Shown piece after piece: positions 60,285 through 62,000 of a DNA stretch of 62,000 nucleotides (within the stretch, counting starts at the first letter, position 1; each line of letters begins with the position of its first letter). The notes under the pieces were generated by a model. The model searched no databases, was not told the origin of the DNA, and saw only the letters and a list, made by a program, of their open reading frames with translations. The stretch is from Glandiceps talaboti (lineage: Eukaryota > Hemichordata > Enteropneusta > Spengelidae): the NCBI RefSeq assembly GCF_964340395.1, contig NC_135551.1:25611003-25673002 (forward strand), given 5' to 3'. The position numbers were made by a program, and so were the translations under genes.

Positions 60285-61478
60285 GCATGCACACATGCAC
60301 AGAGTCCTACCCATCCTCATGCACAAACACACAGACACACCCATCCACACAAGTGCACATACATACATACATACAGACAGACACACAGACAACTTCCCAC
60401 CCAAACAAATGATAACAGAGGTGCCCCGATACATCTCTGATCACATGTAAGAGTCAGCTAGCTATCTCACCTGTATGTTGGATCTGTGTTCATTTCACAA
60501 AACCACTGATCAGTCAATCCTTCTGAGTCCTGAGTGTCAGCTAATTTTCTCCATTTCAAACATTTATCACATTGTACCCATGTTTGATCTGGAAGATTGG
60601 ATGGCTGTAAAGGGAGACGTTGATTCACTATTACTCCTGTTGAATCAGTTCGCTGTAGACCATTCTTTTCATGCCAATAATCATTGAGTTTGTTTCCCAA
60701 TGCAGCAATACAGGCTCTGTTGATTAGAAGAAATATTTTACTGTGTACGACAAAATTATTATGGGGCTTACTATCAAGAGGTTAAAAGTGCTGCATACAC
60801 CGATGTAAAAATTATGAGTAGAGACTTCTCATTTTTTTCCCTTCGCAGCAACAGCAGGTGGTTGAGTGGTTAAACCACTTGCCTCTTACCACTGTGATCT
60901 GGGTTTGAACCCATTCAGGGTTTGAGTAAATTTTACCACGCTGTAAGTAAGAAGAGTGTCGTTCAGTTTGACTCTACCAAACAACGCAGGTTTTCCCCAA
61001 GTACTCTGTTTTCCTCCTGCATTAACACTTAACCCATGAGGGATGGCCTTCACTGGACTTCTTGGGAGACAAGTGTTTATACTATCCGGTATAAATAATA
61101 CTATCCAGTATAAATAAAGATTATTATTATGTAATCAAAGTCTTGTTTGTTGTGAGTAGGCTGTAACTATAGCAACACTTACCTGTACTGTTTTGTATAA
61201 TCAAAGTCTTGTTTGTTGTGAGTAGGCTGTAACCATAGCAACACTTACCTGTACTGTTTTGTATATATAATCAGTCTTATTTGTTGAGTAGACTGTAACC
61301 ATAGCGACACTTGCCTGTACTGTTTTGTATAATCAAAGTCTTGTTTGTTGTGAGTAGGCTGTAACCATAGCAACACTTACCTGTACTGTTTTGTATAATC
61401 AAAGTCTTGTTTGTTGTGAGTAGGCTGTAACCAATTACACTGTATAACACCAACCACACCAACACCCATCTCGTTGGC
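53401..61478 (-). CDS. MORC3/4-type CW zinc-finger ATPase, 3' part (8 exons)
   Basis: 3' portion of a nuclear MORC-family GHKL ATPase, a chromatin compaction and silencing factor. Exons, 5' to 3': 61478-61381, 60716-60471, 60084-60001, 57436-57373, 56302-56204, 55819-55628, 54835-54747, 53845-53401. The sum is 1,317 nt (438 aa) in one frame to the stop. It starts inside the S5 part of the ATPase module ([29 protein letters not shown]), then LNDYWHE, the CW zinc finger ([13 protein letters not shown]...WFC...[10 protein letters not shown]), basic and Gln-rich coiled coils, a SUMO-site/SIM segment and a final coiled coil. The order and motifs match MORC3/MORC4 rather than MORC1/2. The GHKL catalytic exons lie beyond position 62,000, so the gene is 5'-incomplete here by window edge, not damage. 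Confidence 0.88.
53947..53961. repeat. Poly-C tract in MORC intron
   Basis: About 15 C with a single T near the end, about 100 bp from the last MORC exon. Confidence 0.85.
54747..57436 (-). CDS. MORC exons 4-7 of window: coiled-coil region
   Basis: Exons 57436-57373, 56302-56204, 55819-55628 and 54835-54747 encode Glu/Lys/Arg/Gln-rich heptad sequence ([55 protein letters not shown]) ending in a Gln run, then a short linker. The long helices probably dimerise the protein. The [15 protein letters not shown] stretch breaks the helix. Splice phases are 2, 0, 0, 0, 2. Confidence 0.82.
56580..57115. mobile_element. Unclassified interspersed repeat
   Basis: Two internal near-copies (about 56,722-56,830 and 56,870-56,975) share TCTGAGTTATGGCTTTGGACA, AACAAAATGGCTGC, a GGCCATATTGGAT block and TATCA. 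The right part ends with a GACGGACGGACAGACGG tract and GGAACCCAATCC. This combination looks like a high-copy non-autonomous element of invertebrate genomes, but no terminal repeats were found. It lies in a MORC intron. Confidence 0.5.
58196..59995 (-). repeat. 57-59 bp tandem array at a MORC splice donor
   Basis: Units with CTTAGTGTACACCCTGTGAT, TGTTACTGATTTG and CTCCCTA occur at 58,248, 58,305, 58,364, 58,421 and, beyond the hAT-like insertion, 59,975 (positions of CTTAGTG). The last unit ends within about 10 bases of the donor of the exon 60084-60001. Spacings are 57, 59 and 57 bp. Confidence 0.85.
58437..59925. mobile_element. Non-autonomous hAT-like DNA transposon, 1.49 kb
   Basis: The ends are terminal inverted repeats CAGGGCTCGAAATTCG / CGAATTTCGAGCCCTG, a well-known form of hAT termini. 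TCCTG flanks both sides as a 5 bp target-site duplication. Subterminal GGTAGCCCAnnTGGGCTACC hairpins and further TTGGTAGCCC copies occur at each end, as expected for transposase-binding repeats. No transposase frame is present. It interrupts the 57-59 bp array in a MORC intron, so it is younger than the array. Confidence 0.85.
60001..60716 (-). CDS. MORC exons 2-3 of window: CW zinc finger
   Basis: Exon 60716-60471 holds [13 protein letters not shown] (end of the ATPase module) and most of the CW domain: [20 protein letters not shown]...[11 protein letters not shown]. Exon 60084-60001 adds the fourth Cys ([21 protein letters not shown]). All four zinc Cys and the aromatic cage Trp residues that read histone H3 lysine 4 methylation are present. 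A basic KKVKKQ end may serve as a nuclear signal. Confidence 0.9.
60241..60284. repeat. (AC)n microsatellite
   Basis: About 20 AC units, with further CACA-rich degenerate sequence to 60,400, in a MORC intron. Confidence 0.93.
60850..61129 (+). mobile_element. tRNA-derived SINE, second family
   Basis: TGGTTGAGTGGTTAA (box A) and GGTTTGAACCC (box B) form a tRNA-like head. A body of about 200 bases follows, ending in AATAAAGATTATTATTATG. Its body differs from the SINE at 19,511. It lies antisense to MORC and directly abuts the 66 bp splice-donor array at 61,130. No clear target-site duplication was identified. Confidence 0.75.
61130..61446 (-). repeat. 66 bp tandem array of a MORC exon end and donor
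   Basis: CTGTACTG on the + strand, the complement of the exon end and start of the donor, recurs at 61,183, 61,249, 61,315 and 61,381, exactly 66 bp apart; a partial fifth copy starts at 61,130. On the - strand each unit carries most of the codons for [15 protein letters not shown] followed by GTAAGTG (GCAAGTG in one copy). Only the first copy (61,381-61,446) is in the real exon; the others lie in the following intron and would meet an in-frame TAA if the first donor were skipped. Confidence 0.93.
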
Positions 61479-62000
61479 CTAAAATGTATAAACAATTTGA
61501 CATATATGCAATTAGATATTATTCCTACACATGATAATTGTTGATTTTAGCCAGTATCCCTTTGTGTTAATAGTTTTCATCATTCTAGTTAATCTAACTG
61601 AACTTACAAACTGTTACAGTGGATCTTACATTGACTCAGGCACTTGGCTACTGTCCTTAAAGTCATGTAGGGCCTTGATTACACCAGGTTATGTATACCA
61701 TCCACTTAGAGTTAGCAGAGATGTTAGTTGTAATTTAAAAAGTCAAAACCGATTTCTGTGCTCCAAAAGGCATAATTCTTGGCGTTGACGTAAGAACACT
61801 AGATTAGAAAGTCAACAATATGTCTCTGGATCATGTCCCTTGCTAGCTCCTTCAACATGTTGAAGATGGCATGTAAGAAGGAGAAAGACTGATAAGCCAA
61901 AGCATGACACACAATATGGTAATTATCTGATGATATGCTTACTAATAGGGACTATCACAAAATGTCGCACAATCTCAACAAACGAACATCGTTCGTTTAG
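61479..62000 (-). other. MORC intron, no exon recognised
   Basis: Upstream of the exon starting at 61,478 I find none of the conserved MORC ATPase sequence (for example the Y-G-x-M-M-Y-H block) up to the window edge, so this is taken as intron. A weak 85-codon + strand frame at 61,531 shows no family resemblance. Confidence 0.5.

Noticed and set aside
60850-60925. tRNA gene (Ser/Leu-like)
   Set aside because: The same reasoning applies: a tRNA-like head continuous with a SINE body and A/T-repeat tail.
61183-61380. Additional MORC exons encoding extra P-T-H-N-K-Q-D-F copies
   Set aside because: Reading through the first donor meets an in-frame TAA, and the other copies have no acceptor of their own, so they are intronic duplicates.

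Overview
The window is animal (metazoan) nuclear DNA. It is AT-rich, its genes are split into many short exons by GT-AG introns, and it is full of microsatellites, tRNA-derived SINEs, foldback elements and a hAT-like transposon. Three protein-coding genes are recognisable, all bilaterian families: HFM1, Notch and a MORC3/4-type gene. The repeat types suggest a marine invertebrate, perhaps a deuterostome such as a hemichordate or amphioxus. That placement is a guess; the sequence alone does not name the species. Exon joins were derived by hand: every join keeps the reading frame and sits on a consensus splice site, but no transcript evidence was available.

Layout: positions 1-10,600 hold no gene I can support, only microsatellites, two foldback elements and scattered transcription-factor-like sites. 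HFM1/MER3, a meiotic DNA helicase, occupies 10,666-33,113 on the + strand as 35 coding exons (about 1,853 aa) and looks complete. A Notch-family receptor runs on the - strand from 47,495 to 35,661 in 15 coding exons (1,315 aa); it converges on HFM1, with about 2.5 kb between the stop codons. A gene-poor interval (47.5-53.4 kb) follows. The 3' part of a MORC-family gene lies on the - strand from 61,478 to 53,401: the end of the ATPase/S5 module, CW zinc finger, coiled coils and a SUMO-linked C-terminus. Its 5' exons lie beyond the window.

Most unusual points: (1) the Notch protein has every signalling module (LNRs, NOD/NODP, transmembrane segment, RAM, ankyrins, NLS, PEST-like tail) but only six EGF repeats, against about 36 in classical Notch, and none has an O-fucose consensus. 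(2) Four tandem arrays of 55-66 bp units sit on or beside splice junctions of HFM1 and MORC; two of them carry copies of the exon edge itself, and transposable elements lie in or against three of the four. (3) The HFM1 N-terminus has grown by serial duplication of one exon and by seven copies of a 31-residue F-K-P-P-I-K repeat. (4) HFM1 has a PCNA-binding (PIP) box consensus in its tail and a U12-type intron just before the helicase core. (5) One Notch intron has a GC donor with a MITE-like element ending about 8 bp inside it.

The genes do not form one pathway. HFM1 acts in meiotic crossover formation, Notch in cell-cell signalling and MORC in chromatin silencing.
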